Shown here piece by piece: positions 48,569-58,019 of a DNA stretch of 64,000 nt (position 1 is the stretch's first letter; each line of letters opens with the position of its first letter). This stretch comes from Shimia haliotis (GTDB lineage Bacteria; Pseudomonadota; Alphaproteobacteria; Rhodobacterales; Rhodobacteraceae). Under the pieces are notes generated by a model. That model had not been told where the DNA came from. It made no database searches and saw nothing but the letters and a program-made list of their open reading frames with translations. Location: contig NZ_FOSZ01000001.1 in assembly GCF_900114415.1 (NCBI RefSeq), positions 248,001-312,000 on the forward strand, given 5' to 3'. The position numbers were made by a program, and so were the translations under genes.

Positions 48569-49741
48569 CTAGTTCAACCGTGCGCGCAGCACGCGGATCA
48601 TGTTGTCGCCCATGACCTTGCGAATTTGCACATCCGTCAAATCCTGCGCCATCAGCGCCTGCGTGAGCGCCGCCAGTTCCGCCGTGTCAAACCCCGTGGC
48701 AACCGACCCGTCGAAATCCGAGCCAAGTGACACATGGTCTTCGCCGACCACGTCAACCGCCGCACGGATGGTTTTGGCCACGCCCAGCGGGCTGTCATCA
48801 CAGGTCACATCGGCCCAGTACCCGATGCCGATCACCCCGCCGGTGGCCGCAATCTCGCGCATCAAATCGTCTTGGAAATTGCGTTTTACAGGGCAATTTG
48901 AGTGGATACCGGTGTGGCTGACAATGAAGGGCATGTCGGTCATCGCCAACACATCGCGCACGACTTGCGGGCTGGAATGGGCCACATCAAGCACGAGGTT
49001 GCGCTCTTGAATGGCGGCCACGACCTCTCGGCCAAAGTCCGTCAAACCCTTGTTTCCAGAGCCGTGGAGCGACCCGCCCAAGGCATTGTCAAAGAAGTGC
49101 TGAAGCCCGATCACGCGATACCCCGCGTCCTGCAGGCCTTGCAGTTTGTCAAAATCGCCTTCCAGCGGATGCGCGCCTTCCACACCTAACAAGCCGCCGA
49201 TCACCTGCTGGCCCGCCGCACGATCGTCAAGCAATTGATCCAACTCGGCGCGGGAGGTGACAACCCGCAACTGCCCGTCAGATTCCGCTGCGGCGTCATG
49301 CAGGCGCTGCGCCTGAAACAAAGCCCGCTCATAAAGCGATTCCCATGTGGCGACAGGCCAAAGCTGCCCAATAGCCAGCAGGGTGATGTTGTCCTGCGCG
49401 TCGGCCGAGTTTTCCTCGTAGTTCTGCCCCGCAGGTGATTTTGTGACCGCAGTGAAAACCTGTACCGCGACATTTCCATCCTGAAGGCGCGGCAGATCAA
49501 CCTGACCGCGGCTTGCCCGCTTTAACGGATCGCGTTTCCACAACAAAGTGTCGGCATGCCAGTCGCCGACGATCAGGCTGTCGTGCAGGCTCTGGGCTTC
49601 GGGCCCGACCACAAAGGGATCATGGTCTGCCACCGCGTTGCGCGATTTTTCAACGTAGCCCGGTGCGAAAATGAAAAAGGCCGCCATCGCCAATACCAAC
49701 AGCAGCAAAAGCCGCCCCATCCATTTGCCCAAAGTTCTCAT
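48569..49741 (-). CDS. Membrane dipeptidase, M19 family (canonical metal site)
   Basis: 390 residues. The N-terminal hydrophobic helix (about residues 8-26: MGRLLLLLVLAMAAFFIFAP) anchors or exports the protein. Unlike the M19 protein at 23068-24045, all metal ligands are seen: GDWHADTLLW (the H-x-D pair), GLLGVEGAHPLEGD (bridging Glu), LVLDVAHSSPQVV and PFIVSHTGIHSNCPVKRNFQ (two His, Arg) and SLGSDFDGSVATGF (Asp). It should hydrolyse dipeptides, some with a D-residue, outside the cytoplasm. ATG at 49741 fits best; the frame can extend by 12 codons. It is monocistronic and divergent from the DksA-like gene. Confidence 0.92.
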   Translation of the reverse strand: MRTLGKWMGRLLLLLVLAMAAFFIFAPGYVEKSRNAVADHDPFVVGPEAQSLHDSLIVGDWHADTLLWKRDPLKRASRGQVDLPRLQDGNVAVQVFTAVTKSPAGQNYEENSADAQDNITLLAIGQLWPVATWESLYERALFQAQRLHDAAAESDGQLRVVTSRAELDQLLDDRAAGQQVIGGLLGVEGAHPLEGDFDKLQGLQDAGYRVIGLQHFFDNALGGSLHGSGNKGLTDFGREVVAAIQERNLVLDVAHSSPQVVRDVLAMTDMPFIVSHTGIHSNCPVKRNFQDDLMREIAATGGVIGIGYWADVTCDDSPLGVAKTIRAAVDVVGEDHVSLGSDFDGSVATGFDTAELAALTQALMAQDLTDVQIRKVMGDNMIRVLRARLN

Positions 49742-49877
49742 GGTGTGTCCCTGCTTGTCCCGTTTTGGTTGTGCCAAACGGTAGGCGTACGGCGCGGTAA
49801 ATCAAGGAAAACGTGGTGGACATTGAGTTCTGAGTGCGATGGTGCTTAGCTGGAAACCTGTCACAAGGAGGAGCGCC

Positions 49878-50147
49878 ATGGCAGGCGGTTGGGCGCGCGA
49901 CGGCGCGGTGAGCGAACAGATCGAAGCCAGCATCAATGACGAGTTGGCCCGCATGAAAGCACAAAAACAGCCCGTGGGCGAAAGTCTGAGGTTTTGCGCG
50001 GAATGTGAGGAAGAAATTCCCGAGGCACGGCGTCTGGCGCGTCCGGGTGTAAAGCTCTGCATCGACTGCCAGCAGGAGCGTGACGGCGCATTCAAGGCCC
50101 GCGCGGGCTTCAACCGGCGCGGCAGCAAGGACAGTCAGCTGAAATGA
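49878..50147 (+). CDS. DksA/TraR C4-type zinc-finger protein
   Basis: 89 residues: MAGGWARDGAVSEQIEASIN, a short helical coil, then the C4 zinc finger FCAECEEEIPEARRLARPGV KLCIDCQQERD (CxxC-x17-CxxC). It is shorter than DksA itself and lacks the full N-terminal coiled-coil with the Asp pair at its tip, so it belongs with the DksA-like/TraR group that can bind RNA polymerase's secondary channel. The ATG at 49878 has AAGGAGG upstream. The frame could start at 49839 but has no site. It overlaps the flavodoxin-like gene by four bases. Confidence 0.88.
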   Translation: MAGGWARDGAVSEQIEASINDELARMKAQKQPVGESLRFCAECEEEIPEARRLARPGVKLCIDCQQERDGAFKARAGFNRRGSKDSQLK

Positions 50148-50626
50148 GCCTTTTGATCGTGTGGCATTCCCGCACCGGCGGCAGCCGCCAGATGGCGCAG
50201 GCCGCCTATGACGGTGCGGCTGGCGAAGGGCCGGTTGTGATGCTTTCGGCCGAGGAAGCGCGGCCGGAGGACTTGCTATCTGCGAGCGGCTATCTCTTTG
50301 TTGCGCCAGAGAATTTGGCATCGCTCTCGGGCATGATGAAGGAGTTCTTTGACCGGTGCTACTATCCGGTCCTTGGACAGCTCAATGGCCGCCCGTATGC
50401 GCAGATGATCTGCGCCGGATCGGACGGGTCCGGTGCCGTACGGCAGGTAGAACGGATTGCGACCGGCTGGCGCTTGAAAGAGGTCCATCCGCCAATCATC
50501 GTGAACACCCGAGCGCAGACCGAGAAACAGATTTTGGCTGCGAAATCCTTACGGGAGAGAGATCTGAAACCTTGCCGCGAACTCGGCGCCGCACTGGGGG
50601 CCGGGCTGGCGATGGGGATGTTTTAG
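50144..50626 (+). CDS. Flavodoxin-like/NADPH-dependent reductase protein
   Basis: 160 residues of the flavodoxin-like superfamily. The phosphate-binding loop for FMN is visible at the N-terminus (LLIVWHSRTGGSRQMAQAAY), then the second strand and loop (ASGYLFVAPENLASLSGMMK, where APEN-x-L-SG replaces the NADPH reductase SPTY-type loop) and FFDRCYYPVLGQLNGRP. It may be an FMN-binding redox protein; the electron donor and acceptor are unknown. The start overlaps the DksA-like stop (ATGA), so the two are translated together. Confidence 0.83.
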   Translation: MSLLIVWHSRTGGSRQMAQAAYDGAAGEGPVVMLSAEEARPEDLLSASGYLFVAPENLASLSGMMKEFFDRCYYPVLGQLNGRPYAQMICAGSDGSGAVRQVERIATGWRLKEVHPPIIVNTRAQTEKQILAAKSLRERDLKPCRELGAALGAGLAMGMF

Positions 50627-50781
50627 CGGAGTTATTTTCACGTCTCCCTGACCTAAATGCCGTTTCTAAAAGCGGCTCAAAAGTACTGCTTAAACCGCGT
50701 TCTTGGCTGCCGATTTTGGAATTGGATTGTTCTGTGTAAGAGTGTTGCTCATCCATAAAGTGCATTCGGGAGGAATAACTT

Positions 50782-51135
50782 GTGGGCAAACTATTTCAAA
50801 CTTTGGCCGCCGTCGCCGCGCTTCTTTTCGTGGGAGGCGTGTCCAGCGATGTCTACGCCAAGGATAAAGTCGGTAAAGGCGGCGGTGCAAAGGTTCAGGT
50901 CGATAAGAGCAAGGCCAAAAAGATCCCTCCTGGCCAAATCAAAAGATACACGCGAGGGGCGAAACTGCCCACGGATCTCAAGTGGAATGACATTGGCGAT
51001 TTGTCAGGATGGAAGTTGAAACCTCCAGGTAAGGGCAATCGCTATATTCGCGTTGGAGACGATATTTTGGAAGTTTCCGACGACCTCACGACTGTGATTG
51101 ACGCGGTAGGAATTGTCGGCGATCTCCAGAAATAG
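50782..51135 (+). CDS. RcnB-like secreted protein
   Basis: 117 residues. Signal peptide about 1-26 (MGKLFQTLAAVAALLFVGGV, cleaved near VYA). The mature part is basic and lysine/glycine rich, then LKPPGKGNRYIRVGDDILEV near residues 78-97, which matches the RcnB-family C-terminal pattern (GxxWRVGxDxLLVD). RcnB of E. coli affects nickel/cobalt homeostasis in the periplasm; the many small alphaproteobacterial relatives have no assigned role, and the His/metal residues are few here. GTG at 50782 follows GGAGG. A terminator follows. The 155 bases before it hold no gene. Confidence 0.75.
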   Translation: MGKLFQTLAAVAALLFVGGVSSDVYAKDKVGKGGGAKVQVDKSKAKKIPPGQIKRYTRGAKLPTDLKWNDIGDLSGWKLKPPGKGNRYIRVGDDILEVSDDLTTVIDAVGIVGDLQK

Positions 51136-51142
51136 AAAAAGA

Positions 51143-51172
51143 CGCCACCTGTCTTGAGGTGGCGCCTTTTTT
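51143..51172 (+). terminator. Rho-independent terminator after the RcnB-like gene
   Basis: CGCCACCT (51143-51150) pairs with AGGTGGCG (51157-51164) around GTCTTG, followed by a T run to 51172. An A-rich left flank could also let it act on the convergent pepF transcript. Confidence 0.85.
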
Positions 51173-51238
51173 CATGACTTGCGGCGGACCTTTTGTCGCC
51201 GAAAAGGGCAGTAGAGCCGCCCGGCTATTTTAGGCGGC

Positions 51239-53056
51239 TCACTCCATCGCTTCCAACTCGTCGATCATATCAGAAATCATCGACAAACCCTTGTCCCAGA
51301 ATTTCGGGTCAGACGCGTCCAAGCCAAACGGTGCCAGCAACTCGGAATGGTGTTTCGACCCGCCCGCCTTGAGCATGTCGAAATACTTGTCCTCAAAGCC
51401 TTCGCCGCCTTCGGCATAGACCGCATAAAGCGCGTTCACCAAGCCGTCGCCAAAGGCATAGGCATAGACGTAGAACGGCGAATGCACGAAGTGCGGGATA
51501 TAAGCCCAGAAGGTCTCATAGCCCTCCATATATTCAAACGCCTCACCAAGGCTTTCGGCCTGCACCGACATCCAAAGCGCGTTGATGTCCTCAGGCGTCA
51601 GCTCGCTTTCGCGCCGCGCGGCGTGCAGTTTGCATTCAAAGTCATAGAACGCGATCTGGCGCACAACCGTGTTGATCATGTCCTCAACCTTGCCCGCCAG
51701 CAGGATCTTGCGCTGCTCTTGGGTTTCGGCCTTGTCCAGCATCGCGCGGAAGGTCAGCATCTCGCCAAACACCGACGCCGTTTCCGCCAGTGTCAGCGGA
51801 GTGGACGAGAGCATCTCGCCCTGTTCTGCCGCTAAAACCTGATGCACGCCGTGGCCCAATTCATGCGCCAGCGTCATCACGTCACGCGGTTTGCCAAGAT
51901 AGTTCAGCATCACATAGGGGTGCACATTGGTCACCGTCGGGTGCGCAAAAGCGCCCGGCGCCTTGCCCGGTTTCACACCCGCATCAATCCAGCCTTTGGT
52001 GAAAAACGGCTCGGCAATCTCGCCCATGCGTGGATCAAAGGCGTTGTAGGCGTCCATCACGGTCGCGCGCGCGGTCTCCCAGTCCACGGTGGTCGGGTCT
52101 TCCATTGGCAGCGGCGCGTTGCGGTCCCAGACCTGCATCACGTCCAGCCCCAGCCATTTGCGTTTCAGCTCGTAATAGCGGTGGCTCAGTTTCGGGTAAG
52201 CCGCAACCACAGCATCGCGCAGCGCTTCGACCACTTCGGGCTCCACATCGTTGGACAGGTGGCGACCGGCCTGTGCGCTTGGCATGTTGCGCCAGCGGTC
52301 GATCACCTCTTTCTCCTTGGCCGCGGTGTTGTGCACCCGGCTGAAAATCTTGACGTTCTCGCCCAGCACCCGCGCCACTTCACGCGCGGCGGCCTCACGT
52401 TTGCTGCGGTCCGGATCGGTCAGGAAGTTCAGCGTGCCTTCGATGTTAAGTTCCTCACCGTCGATATCAAAGGTCAGGCCGGCAATGGTCTCGTCAAACA
52501 GCCGCTCCCACGCGTCGCCCACAACGCCAAGGTCATGCAGAAACTTCTCCAACTCATCCGAAAGCTGATGCGGTTTCATTGCACGAATGCGGCGGAACAC
52601 CGGCTCATACCGTGCCAGATCGGCGTTTTCTGCAAAGGCTGTGGTCAGCGCATCGTCTTCCAGACGGTTCAGCTCCAGCGTGAAAAAGACCAGAGGCGTG
52701 GAGAAATTTGTCAGCTTTTCCTGCATGTTGGCCATGAACTGCGCGCGCTCGGCGTCCGTGGTCAGCTGATAATACCGCAGACCTGCATAGGACATGATGC
52801 GTCCCGACACCTGCGAAATCTTCTCGTTGCGCTGCACGCATTCCAGCAAACCTGCAGCGTCCAGATCGGCGAGCTTGCCTTCATAGTCGCTGGCAAAAGC
52901 TGCACATTCGCCTTCAAGCCACTCAAGATCCTTCAGCAACTCGGGCGCATCGTCCCCGGCATAGAGATCGGACAGATCCCATTCGGGCAGATCACCAAAT
53001 GCGCCTGAGGCGCCGCTGGCATTGGCATCAAAAACGGGGAAGGGCAGATTGAACAT
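51239..53056 (-). CDS. pepF: Oligoendopeptidase F (M3 peptidase)
   Basis: 605 residues from the ATG at 53056 (MFNLPFPVFDANASG); an ATG nine codons upstream (53083) is also possible, but AAGGA stands before the inner one. The M3 zinc motif is complete: LAHELGHGVHQVLAAEQ near residue 398, with a downstream Glu in LAETASVFGEMLTF as the third ligand. The C-terminus has FWAYIPHFVHSPFYVYAYAF, typical of the substrate channel. It degrades oligopeptides in the cytoplasm. No signal peptide. Single gene, facing the FAH-family gene with divergent starts. Confidence 0.95.
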   Translation of the reverse strand: MFNLPFPVFDANASGASGAFGDLPEWDLSDLYAGDDAPELLKDLEWLEGECAAFASDYEGKLADLDAAGLLECVQRNEKISQVSGRIMSYAGLRYYQLTTDAERAQFMANMQEKLTNFSTPLVFFTLELNRLEDDALTTAFAENADLARYEPVFRRIRAMKPHQLSDELEKFLHDLGVVGDAWERLFDETIAGLTFDIDGEELNIEGTLNFLTDPDRSKREAAAREVARVLGENVKIFSRVHNTAAKEKEVIDRWRNMPSAQAGRHLSNDVEPEVVEALRDAVVAAYPKLSHRYYELKRKWLGLDVMQVWDRNAPLPMEDPTTVDWETARATVMDAYNAFDPRMGEIAEPFFTKGWIDAGVKPGKAPGAFAHPTVTNVHPYVMLNYLGKPRDVMTLAHELGHGVHQVLAAEQGEMLSSTPLTLAETASVFGEMLTFRAMLDKAETQEQRKILLAGKVEDMINTVVRQIAFYDFECKLHAARRESELTPEDINALWMSVQAESLGEAFEYMEGYETFWAYIPHFVHSPFYVYAYAFGDGLVNALYAVYAEGGEGFEDKYFDMLKAGGSKHHSELLAPFGLDASDPKFWDKGLSMISDMIDELEAME

Positions 53057-53179
53057 CGGACGTCCTTTGAAGGGGAAACTCATTTTCCAACAGATAGGCA
53101 GAGAGGGCAGGGAGCTTCAAGGGGCGGTTGCACCTCCCGTGTCAGTGGGTAGCATGGGGGCAAGAGAAAGAGAGGGATC

Positions 53180-54010
53180 ATGCGGTATCTGAGATATGGC
53201 GATTTGGGGGCGGAAAAGCCTGGTGTTTTGGACAGTGAGGGCCGCATTCGTGACCTGAGCGGTGTGGTGGATGACCTGGCGGGTAACGTGCTGGCAAACC
53301 TGCCAAAGGTTGATCCCGAGACATTGCCGCTGGTGGACGATCACCCCCGTATCGGGGCGCCGGTGGGGCAGGTCGGCAAGCTGCTGTGTATCGGGCTGAA
53401 CTACAGCGATCACGCCGAAGAGGCGGGTATGCCGATCCCCGAAGAGCCGATCCTTTTTATGAAGGCCACCAGCGCCATCGTCGGCCCCGACGATCCGGTG
53501 ATCCTGCCGCGCGGCTCTGAGAAATCCGACTGGGAGGTCGAACTCGGTGTGGTGATCGGCAAGTCGGCCAAATACGTCGCTGAGGCAGACGCGCTTGATC
53601 ATGTAGCGGGCTACTGTGTGGCCAACGACGTGTCCGAGCGCGCCTATCAGATTGAACGCGGCGGACAATGGACCAAAGGCAAGAGCTGTGACACGTTCGG
53701 CCCGCTTGGCCCATGGCTGGTAACACCGGATGAGGTGGCTGATCCACAAGACCTTGGGCTGCATCTCGACCTCAACGGAGAGCGGATGCAGACAGGTAGC
53801 ACATCCTCGATGATCTTTGGTGTGGCCCATGTGATCAGCTACCTCAGCCATATGATGACCCTGCATCCCGGTGATGTGATTATCACTGGAACACCGCCGG
53901 GCGTGGGCATGGGCATGACGCCTCAGCGCTTTCTCAAAGCAGGCGATGTGATGGAATTGGGCATCGTTGGGCTGGGCAAACAACGCCAGCGCGTGATGCA
54001 GGACGGCTGA
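53180..54010 (+). CDS. Fumarylacetoacetate hydrolase-family protein
   Basis: 276 residues, FAH-fold enzyme. The N-terminal domain (1-65) starts MRYLRYGDLGAEKPGVLD; the catalytic domain carries LLCIGLNYSDHAEEAGMPIP near 72-91, PILFMKATSAIVGPDDPVIL, then SDWEVELGVVIGKSAKYV near 119-136 with the Glu metal ligands, GGQWTKGKSCDTFGPLGPWL near 160 and PGDVIITGTPPGVGMGM near 234. Members open C-C bonds or decarboxylate diketo acids; ureidoglycolate lyase is often annotated, but no purine genes are nearby. A perfect terminator 20 bases downstream shows it is transcribed alone. Confidence 0.9.
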   Translation: MRYLRYGDLGAEKPGVLDSEGRIRDLSGVVDDLAGNVLANLPKVDPETLPLVDDHPRIGAPVGQVGKLLCIGLNYSDHAEEAGMPIPEEPILFMKATSAIVGPDDPVILPRGSEKSDWEVELGVVIGKSAKYVAEADALDHVAGYCVANDVSERAYQIERGGQWTKGKSCDTFGPLGPWLVTPDEVADPQDLGLHLDLNGERMQTGSTSSMIFGVAHVISYLSHMMTLHPGDVIITGTPPGVGMGMTPQRFLKAGDVMELGIVGLGKQRQRVMQDG

Positions 54011-54030
54011 TCCAAGTCACTGGGAAACAA

Positions 54031-54067
54031 CAGGAAACGCGCAGGTTTGCCTGCGCGTTTCCTGTTT
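54031..54067 (+). terminator. Terminator after the FAH-family gene
   Basis: The 15-base arms CAGGAAACGCGCAGG (54031-54045) and CCTGCGCGTTTCCTG (54050-54064) are perfect complements with a TTTG loop. Only three T residues follow, so termination may be moderate. Confidence 0.75.
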
Positions 54068-54135
54068 CTGCGTTTCTGCGGACCCCGCGTCAAAGCAAAA
54101 CAGCTTGATCGAAAATCCGACTCGCTCTAATTATA

Positions 54136-54149
54136 TGAACAACTGTTCA
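54136..54149. promoter_or_regulatory. Palindromic operator candidate upstream of ivd
   Basis: TGAACA-AC-TGTTCA is a perfect inverted repeat ending 20 bases before the ivd start. Branched-chain catabolic operons are often controlled by TetR- or MerR-type regulators at such sites. No regulator gene is adjacent, so the factor is unknown. Confidence 0.5.
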
Positions 54150-54169
54150 ATAACCGGAGGAGCGGACAG

Positions 54170-55333
54170 ATGTTCATGCACTCGATGAATTTCGACCTGG
54201 GCGAAGATATCAACGCGCTGCGCGAGATGGTGCACCGCTTTGCACAAGAGCGCATCAAACCGATGGCCGCTGAGATCGACCAGACAAACGAATTCCCGAA
54301 CGAGCTTTGGAAAGAGTTCGGCGAGTTGGGCCTTTTGGGCGTGACCGTGCCCGAGGAATTCGGCGGCGCGGATATGTCTTATCTGGCGCATGTGATCGTC
54401 TGCGAAGAAATCGCGCGGGCGTCGGCCTCTGTGGCTCTGTCCTACGGCGCGCATTCCAACCTCTGCGTCAACCAGATCAAACTGAACGGCAATCAGGCGC
54501 AGAAAGAGAAATACCTGCCGCGCCTTTTGTCCGGTGAACATGTCGGCGCTCTGGCGATGTCCGAGCCCTCTGCCGGCTCCGACGTTGTGTCGATGAAACT
54601 GCGGGCCGAAAAGAAAAACGACCGCTTTGTTTTGAACGGCAACAAATACTGGATCACCAACGGCCCTGATGCGGACACTCTGGTGGTGTACGCCAAAACC
54701 GATATGGACGCAGGCTCCCGTGGCATCACCGCCTTCCTCATCGAAAAAGAGATGAAGGGCTTCTCCACCAGCCCCCACTTTGACAAGCTGGGCATGCGCG
54801 GTTCCAACACTGCCGAACTGATCTTTGAAGACGTCGAAGTGCCGTTTGAGAACATCCTTGGCGAAGAGGGCAACGGCGTCGCCGTTCTCATGTCCGGTCT
54901 GGACTATGAGCGTGTGGTTCTGGCGGGTCTCGGCACTGGGATCATGGCCGCCTGTCTGGATGAGGTCATGCCCTACATGGTGGAGCGCAAGCAGTTCGGC
55001 CAGCCAATCGGAAACTTCCAACTGATGCAGGCGAAGATCGCCGACATGTACACCGCAATGAACTCTGCGCGTGCCTATGTCTATGAATGCGCCAAGGCTT
55101 GTGACAACGGTCAGATCACCCGTCAGGACGCCGCTGCCTGCTGTCTTTATGCATCCGAGGTCGCCATGACCCAGGCCCATCAGGCGGTGCAGGCATTCGG
55201 TGGCGCGGGCTATCTGTCGGACAACCCTGTTGGCCGTATCTTCCGCGATGCCAAGCTGATGGAAATCGGCGCAGGCACCTCAGAAATCCGTCGTATGCTG
55301 ATCGGTCGTGAACTGATGGGCGCGCAAAGCTGA
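54170..55333 (+). CDS. ivd: Isovaleryl-CoA dehydrogenase
   Basis: 387 residues, acyl-CoA dehydrogenase. It converts isovaleryl-CoA from leucine to 3-methylcrotonyl-CoA, using FAD and passing electrons to ETF. Motifs: MSEPSAGSD-like [18 protein letters not shown] near residues 128-146, [19 protein letters not shown], and [20 protein letters not shown] near 242-262, where the Glu after DY is the catalytic base typical of isovaleryl-CoA dehydrogenase, which differs in position from other family members. The C-terminus has [20 protein letters not shown] and [17 protein letters not shown]. It heads the liu operon. A GGAGG precedes the ATG, and a palindrome lies upstream. Confidence 0.95.
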   Translation: MFMHSMNFDLGEDINALREMVHRFAQERIKPMAAEIDQTNEFPNELWKEFGELGLLGVTVPEEFGGADMSYLAHVIVCEEIARASASVALSYGAHSNLCVNQIKLNGNQAQKEKYLPRLLSGEHVGALAMSEPSAGSDVVSMKLRAEKKNDRFVLNGNKYWITNGPDADTLVVYAKTDMDAGSRGITAFLIEKEMKGFSTSPHFDKLGMRGSNTAELIFEDVEVPFENILGEEGNGVAVLMSGLDYERVVLAGLGTGIMAACLDEVMPYMVERKQFGQPIGNFQLMQAKIADMYTAMNSARAYVYECAKACDNGQITRQDAAACCLYASEVAMTQAHQAVQAFGGAGYLSDNPVGRIFRDAKLMEIGAGTSEIRRMLIGRELMGAQS

Positions 55334-55411
55334 GGATGAATTGGTTTTGAGGGTAGGGGCGCGCGCTCCGCGCCGCTAAGCTGCCCTCAAAATCGATTTG
55401 GAGACTTTGGT

Positions 55412-55915
55412 ATGTGGAAATTTTTGACAGCATCGGTGTTTGCAGCGGTAGGGGCGACAGCCTCGGCGCAAGAGGTGACGTTCTCGATGGACGCCACGCT
55501 GAATTGCCTGTCCACACTGTCCGAAAACCAAAGTCCGCGCAGTTGTATCAGCCATTCTGCCAACGCCTGCATGGAAGACACGCCAGGCGGCTGGTCAACG
55601 GTCGGCATGGGGGCTTGCCTGAACAAGGAATACGAATACTGGGATGCTCGGCTGAACACCGCCTACATCCATGTGCGCGACATGCGCCGCAAAACGGACA
55701 AGGAACTGGCTGACATCGGCTCTTCTGCGCCCAAACAGGCCGATGCTTTATTGGCTATGCAACGTGCGTGGATCGCTTACCGCGATGCCTCTTGCGCCTA
55801 TGAACGCTCTCACTGGGGCGGCGGAACCGGCGGCGGTCCGGCGACGCTCAGTTGTTTGGTTTATCTGACCGCAGAACAAGCGCTATACCTCGAAGCTGAC
55901 TCAATTGTGGAGTAA
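55412..55915 (+). CDS. LprI-like (DUF1311) secreted protein 1 in the liu operon
   Basis: 167 residues. Signal peptide about 1-19 (MWKFLTASVFAAVGATASA), then a cysteine-rich DUF1311 domain: CLNKEYEYWDARLNTAYIHV near residues 70-90 and ALLAMQRAWIAYRDASCAYE near 110-130, plus HWGGGTGGG and LVYLTAEQALYLEAD. DUF1311 domains are named for LprI, a lysozyme-inhibitor-like lipoprotein, but most members have no proven activity. The gene starts 78 bases after ivd and before mccB, with no obvious link to leucine catabolism. A paralogue follows directly. Confidence 0.87.
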   Translation: MWKFLTASVFAAVGATASAQEVTFSMDATLNCLSTLSENQSPRSCISHSANACMEDTPGGWSTVGMGACLNKEYEYWDARLNTAYIHVRDMRRKTDKELADIGSSAPKQADALLAMQRAWIAYRDASCAYERSHWGGGTGGGPATLSCLVYLTAEQALYLEADSIVE

Positions 55916-55919
55916 ACTG

Positions 55920-56396
55920 ATGCGCCTTTTTGCCTTTCTTCCAGCCCTCGTTCTGAGCACCGCCGCTTTTGCGCAGGACAATTTTTCTCCCGCCGAAACC
56001 GAGGCCTGTCTTGCCGGTGTTGATCGGAAAACCGACAAACGCGTCTGCGTTGGAGCCTCCGCCCGCGCTTGTGCGCAAGACAGCGAAGAGGCCACCTGCA
56101 TGGCTTCTGAGATCGCCTATTGGGACACGCGGTTGACGGTGGCTTTTGCGCTGGTGCTTGATCGGGCCAAGGGCAAAGACGACGACGCGGTTCACATGAG
56201 CATGCAGCCCCGCGATCAGGCCGGTGCGCTATTGAAAGCGCAGGACAGCTGGAAGCAGTACCGCGCCGACACCTGTGCCTTTGAGCAAACCCTTTGGGTC
56301 ACAGGCCAACCCGATGCACCCGAAGTGCAATCCTGTCACCTCTATCTGACCGCAGAACAGGTCTTTTACCTCGAAGCTGTGGCTTTGATTGAATAA
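55920..56396 (+). CDS. LprI-like (DUF1311) secreted protein 2, paralogue
   Basis: 158 residues from the ATG at 55920; a GTG at 55905 overlapping the preceding stop is less likely because GGAG at 55907-55910 serves the ATG. Signal peptide MRLFAFLPALVLSTAAFAQ. The domain repeats that of its neighbour: CMASEIAYWDTRLTVAFALV, ALLKAQDSWKQYRADTCAFE and CHLYLTAEQVFYLEAVALIE, with conserved cysteine spacing. Only moderately similar to copy 1, so the duplication is not recent. It lies 15 bases ahead of mccB and is presumably co-transcribed with the liu genes. Confidence 0.87.
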   Translation: MRLFAFLPALVLSTAAFAQDNFSPAETEACLAGVDRKTDKRVCVGASARACAQDSEEATCMASEIAYWDTRLTVAFALVLDRAKGKDDDAVHMSMQPRDQAGALLKAQDSWKQYRADTCAFEQTLWVTGQPDAPEVQSCHLYLTAEQVFYLEAVALIE

Positions 56397-56411
56397 GAAA
56401 CGGAACCTACG

Positions 56412-58019
56412 ATGAGCAAACTTCAGTCCAAGGTCATGACCGGCTCTGATGATTTCGCCGCCAACCGTGCGGCGCATCTGGAGATGATCGAGACCGTGCG
56501 CGAGGCCGCACAAAGCGCGGCACAAGGCGGCGGGGAGAAATCCCGCGCCCGCCACCTCAGCCGGGGCAAAATGTTGCCGCGCGATCGTGTGGCTGGTTTG
56601 CTTGATCCGGGATCACCCTTTCTCGAAGTGGGCTCCACGGCCGCGCACGGCATGTACGACGGAGCCGCCCCTTGTGCGGGGGCAGTGGCCGGCATCGGTC
56701 AGGTTCATGGCCAAGAGGTCATGGTGGTTTGCAACGACGCCACCGTTAAAGGCGGCACCTACTATCCAATGACGGTGAAAAAGCACCTGCGCGCACAGGA
56801 GATCGCCGAGCAGAACAATCTGCCGTGTGTCTACCTTGTGGACAGCGGTGGCGCGAACCTGCCGCAGCAGGACGAGGTTTTTCCGGATCGCGACCACTTT
56901 GGCCGCATCTTCTTTAACCAGGCCAACATGTCCGCCAAAGGCATCCCGCAGATCGCCGTGGTCATGGGATCCTGTACCGCCGGCGGCGCCTATGTACCTG
57001 CCATGTCAGACGTGACCATCATCGTCAAAGAACAGGGCACCATTTTCCTTGCGGGTCCACCTCTGGTGAAAGCCGCGACCGGTGAAGTTGTGTCAGCCGA
57101 AGACCTCGGCGGCGGCGACGTCCACACGCGCCTCTCCGGCGTGGCCGACTATCTGGCCGATGATGACGCCCATGCGCTCGCTTTGGCCCGCGACGCACTG
57201 CGCCACCTGAACCGCACCAAACCCACAACGGTTGACTGGCAAACGCCTGAAGAGCCTGCCTACGATCCCGAAGAAATCCTCGGCGTGGTCCCCGGCGGCC
57301 TGCGCACGCCTTATGACATTCGCGAGGTCATCGCGCGTGTTGTGGACGGCTCACGCTTTGACGAGTTTAAGAAACGCTTCGGCGAAACGCTGGTCTGTGG
57401 CTTTGCCCACGTCAAAGGCTGCCCCGTCGGCATCATCGCCAACAACGGCGTGCTCTATTCCGAAAGCGCTGCCAAAGGCGCGCATTTTGTTGAGCTTTGC
57501 TCGCAACGCGGCATCCCGCTGGTGTTCCTGCAAAACATCACCGGCTTTATGGTCGGCCGCAAATACGAGGCCGAAGGCATCGCGCGCCACGGCGCCAAGA
57601 TGGTTACCGCCGTGGCAACCACCAAAGTGCCAAAAATCACCATGCTGGTCGGCGGCTCCTTTGGCGCTGGCAACTACGGCATGGCCGGTCGCGCCTACAG
57701 CCCGCGTTTCTTGTGGACGTGGCCCAACTCCCGCATCTCGGTGATGGGCGGCGAACAGGCGGCAGGCGTTCTCGCCACCGTGAAACGCGACTCTATTGAG
57801 CGCCAAGGCGGGGAATGGTCGGCTGATGAAGAGGCCGCCTTCAAACAGCCCACGCTTGATATGTTCGAGGAACAAAGCCACCCGCTTTATGCCTCCGCCC
57901 GCCTGTGGGATGACGGCATTGTCGATCCGCGCAAAACCCGCGACGTGCTGCACCTGAGCCTGTCGGCAAGTCTCAACGCACCAATCGAGGAGACCAAATT
58001 CGGCGTGTTCCGGATGTGA
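56412..58019 (+). CDS. mccB: Methylcrotonyl-CoA carboxylase carboxyltransferase (beta) subunit
   Basis: 535 residues. It transfers the carboxyl group from biotin to 3-methylcrotonyl-CoA, giving 3-methylglutaconyl-CoA. Two crotonase-like carboxyltransferase domains are seen: N-terminal with [40 protein letters not shown] near 110-130 and [20 protein letters not shown], and C-terminal with [40 protein letters not shown] near 376 and the [20 protein letters not shown] segment. The sequence fits MccB (LiuB) rather than propionyl-CoA carboxylase beta. The biotin subunit follows after a copy of the dispersed repeat. Confidence 0.95.
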   Translation: MSKLQSKVMTGSDDFAANRAAHLEMIETVREAAQSAAQGGGEKSRARHLSRGKMLPRDRVAGLLDPGSPFLEVGSTAAHGMYDGAAPCAGAVAGIGQVHGQEVMVVCNDATVKGGTYYPMTVKKHLRAQEIAEQNNLPCVYLVDSGGANLPQQDEVFPDRDHFGRIFFNQANMSAKGIPQIAVVMGSCTAGGAYVPAMSDVTIIVKEQGTIFLAGPPLVKAATGEVVSAEDLGGGDVHTRLSGVADYLADDDAHALALARDALRHLNRTKPTTVDWQTPEEPAYDPEEILGVVPGGLRTPYDIREVIARVVDGSRFDEFKKRFGETLVCGFAHVKGCPVGIIANNGVLYSESAAKGAHFVELCSQRGIPLVFLQNITGFMVGRKYEAEGIARHGAKMVTAVATTKVPKITMLVGGSFGAGNYGMAGRAYSPRFLWTWPNSRISVMGGEQAAGVLATVKRDSIERQGGEWSADEEAAFKQPTLDMFEEQSHPLYASARLWDDGIVDPRKTRDVLHLSLSASLNAPIEETKFGVFRM

